The position numbers and the translations under genes were made by a program. The notes beneath the pieces were generated by a model. That model saw only the letters and a program-made list of their open reading frames with translations, searched no databases and was not told the DNA's origin. This document shows, in pieces, positions 5,537 to 5,736 of a DNA stretch of 5,736 nucleotides. Source of the stretch: Clostridiales bacterium (lineage in GTDB: Bacteria; Bacillota; Clostridia; Lachnospirales; Lachnospiraceae); assembly GCA_019420405.1 (NCBI GenBank), contig JAHZHF010000102.1, forward strand, positions 3,764 through 9,499, written 5' to 3'. Position 1 is the first letter of the stretch; each line of letters starts with the position of its first letter.

Positions 5537-5555
5537 TGTTAAAATAATACTAACA
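5537..5555. promoter_or_regulatory. Candidate operator dyad over the nagB -10
   Basis: TGTTA-N9-TAACA, a perfect 5-bp dyad, covers the -10 box (5547-5552) and almost reaches the predicted start site near 5540. The position suits a repressor site. It does not match a regulator motif I can name with confidence, and a 5-bp dyad in AT-rich DNA can arise by chance. Confidence 0.35.
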
Positions 5556-5575
5556 ATGACCTGGTAAAAAGTCAA
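5547..5575 (-). promoter_or_regulatory. Sigma-A promoter of nagB-cutC
   Basis: TTGACT (5570-5575, 5 of 6) and TAGTAT (5547-5552, 4 of 6) with a 17-base spacer on the minus strand. Start is expected near 5540, leaving a leader of about 270 nt before nagB that contains the terminator and hairpins described separately. Confidence 0.68.
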
Positions 5576-5635
5576 GCAAAACAGCAATAGATGTTATTTC
5601 GTATTACAGCTATTTAGTTCATTAACTTCCGTCTT

Positions 5636-5736
5636 GAAAAAGCTCAGAAAACAGCCCTATTTCGACAAAGATTCTGCGGGAATGGAGGATGGCGAGGGGC
5701 GCCTTCGGAAGGGCATTAGTGAAACTTAAAGTACCG
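5636..5736. repeat. Possible dispersed-repeat fragment at the right edge
   Basis: About 100 bases open in all three plus frames over most of their length. They end KGISET-stop, APSEGH-stop, and FGRALVKLKVP open to the edge. A minus frame is also open from the edge to about 5627. No frame has a credible start: the GGAGG at 5684-5688 directly abuts an ATG with no spacer. A small CCTT-CGG-AAGG hairpin is included. Such stop-poor sequence in many frames suits a mobile or palindromic repeat cut by the window, rather than a gene. From memory, similar peptides recur as spurious ORFs in Lachnospiraceae genomes; I cannot verify this here. Confidence 0.45.
5661..5670 (-). promoter_or_regulatory. Spo0A-box-like sequence
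   Basis: The minus strand reads CTTTGTCGAA, containing the TGTCGAA core of Spo0A boxes. It sits about 85 bases upstream of the nagB -35 box and inside the possible dispersed repeat. A 7-base core match is weak evidence by itself. Confidence 0.25.

Overview
The window reads as a chromosomal segment of an anaerobic Gram-positive Clostridia, most likely a Lachnospiraceae-type gut Firmicute. This rests on an [FeFe]-hydrogenase maturase (HydF), a tyrosyl-tRNA synthetase behind a T-box leader, a short Firmicutes-style NagB, and strong purine-rich ribosome binding sites. The species assignment is inference. All supported genes lie on the minus strand, so the biological order runs from high to low coordinates.

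Right edge to 5272: about 100 bases at the right edge are open in all three plus frames and in one minus frame, and look like a piece of a dispersed repeat. A good sigma-A promoter (5547-5575) follows, with a small dyad over its -10. The roughly 270-nt leader carries a strong intrinsic terminator (5452-5510), a 14-bp perfect inverted repeat that reuses the terminator's U-tract, and a string of short perfect hairpins. It ends in the ribosome binding site of nagB. Terminator and hairpins sit between promoter and gene, so the leader is a candidate attenuator or post-transcriptional control region.

5271 to 3762: nagB (glucosamine-6-phosphate deaminase) and cutC (CutC-family TIM-barrel protein) are separated by 22 bases and probably form an operon. 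3787 to 2226: a TTGACA/17/TAAGAT promoter lies inside the 3' end of cutC, with its -10 overlapping the cutC stop codon. It drives a tyrosine T-box leader (specifier UAC, acceptor-pairing bulge UGGU) followed by tyrS. A hairpin terminator ends tyrS.

2121 to 892: hydF, with GTPase motifs and the full FeS-cluster ligand pattern. No other hyd gene is in view. 846 to about 400: a separate promoter drives an intact minimal nucleotidyltransferase (MNT/HI0073 family). Its overlapping HEPN (HI0074) partner breaks off after about 42 residues of family-like sequence, leaving an MNT-HEPN toxin-antitoxin type pair with the HEPN half truncated. Left of the break (1 to about 400) the sequence is AT-richer and holds only fragments, so the break looks like a recombination or deletion junction.

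No IS element, CRISPR array, tRNA or rRNA was found. The most unusual parts are the nagB leader and the MNT-HEPN breakpoint.
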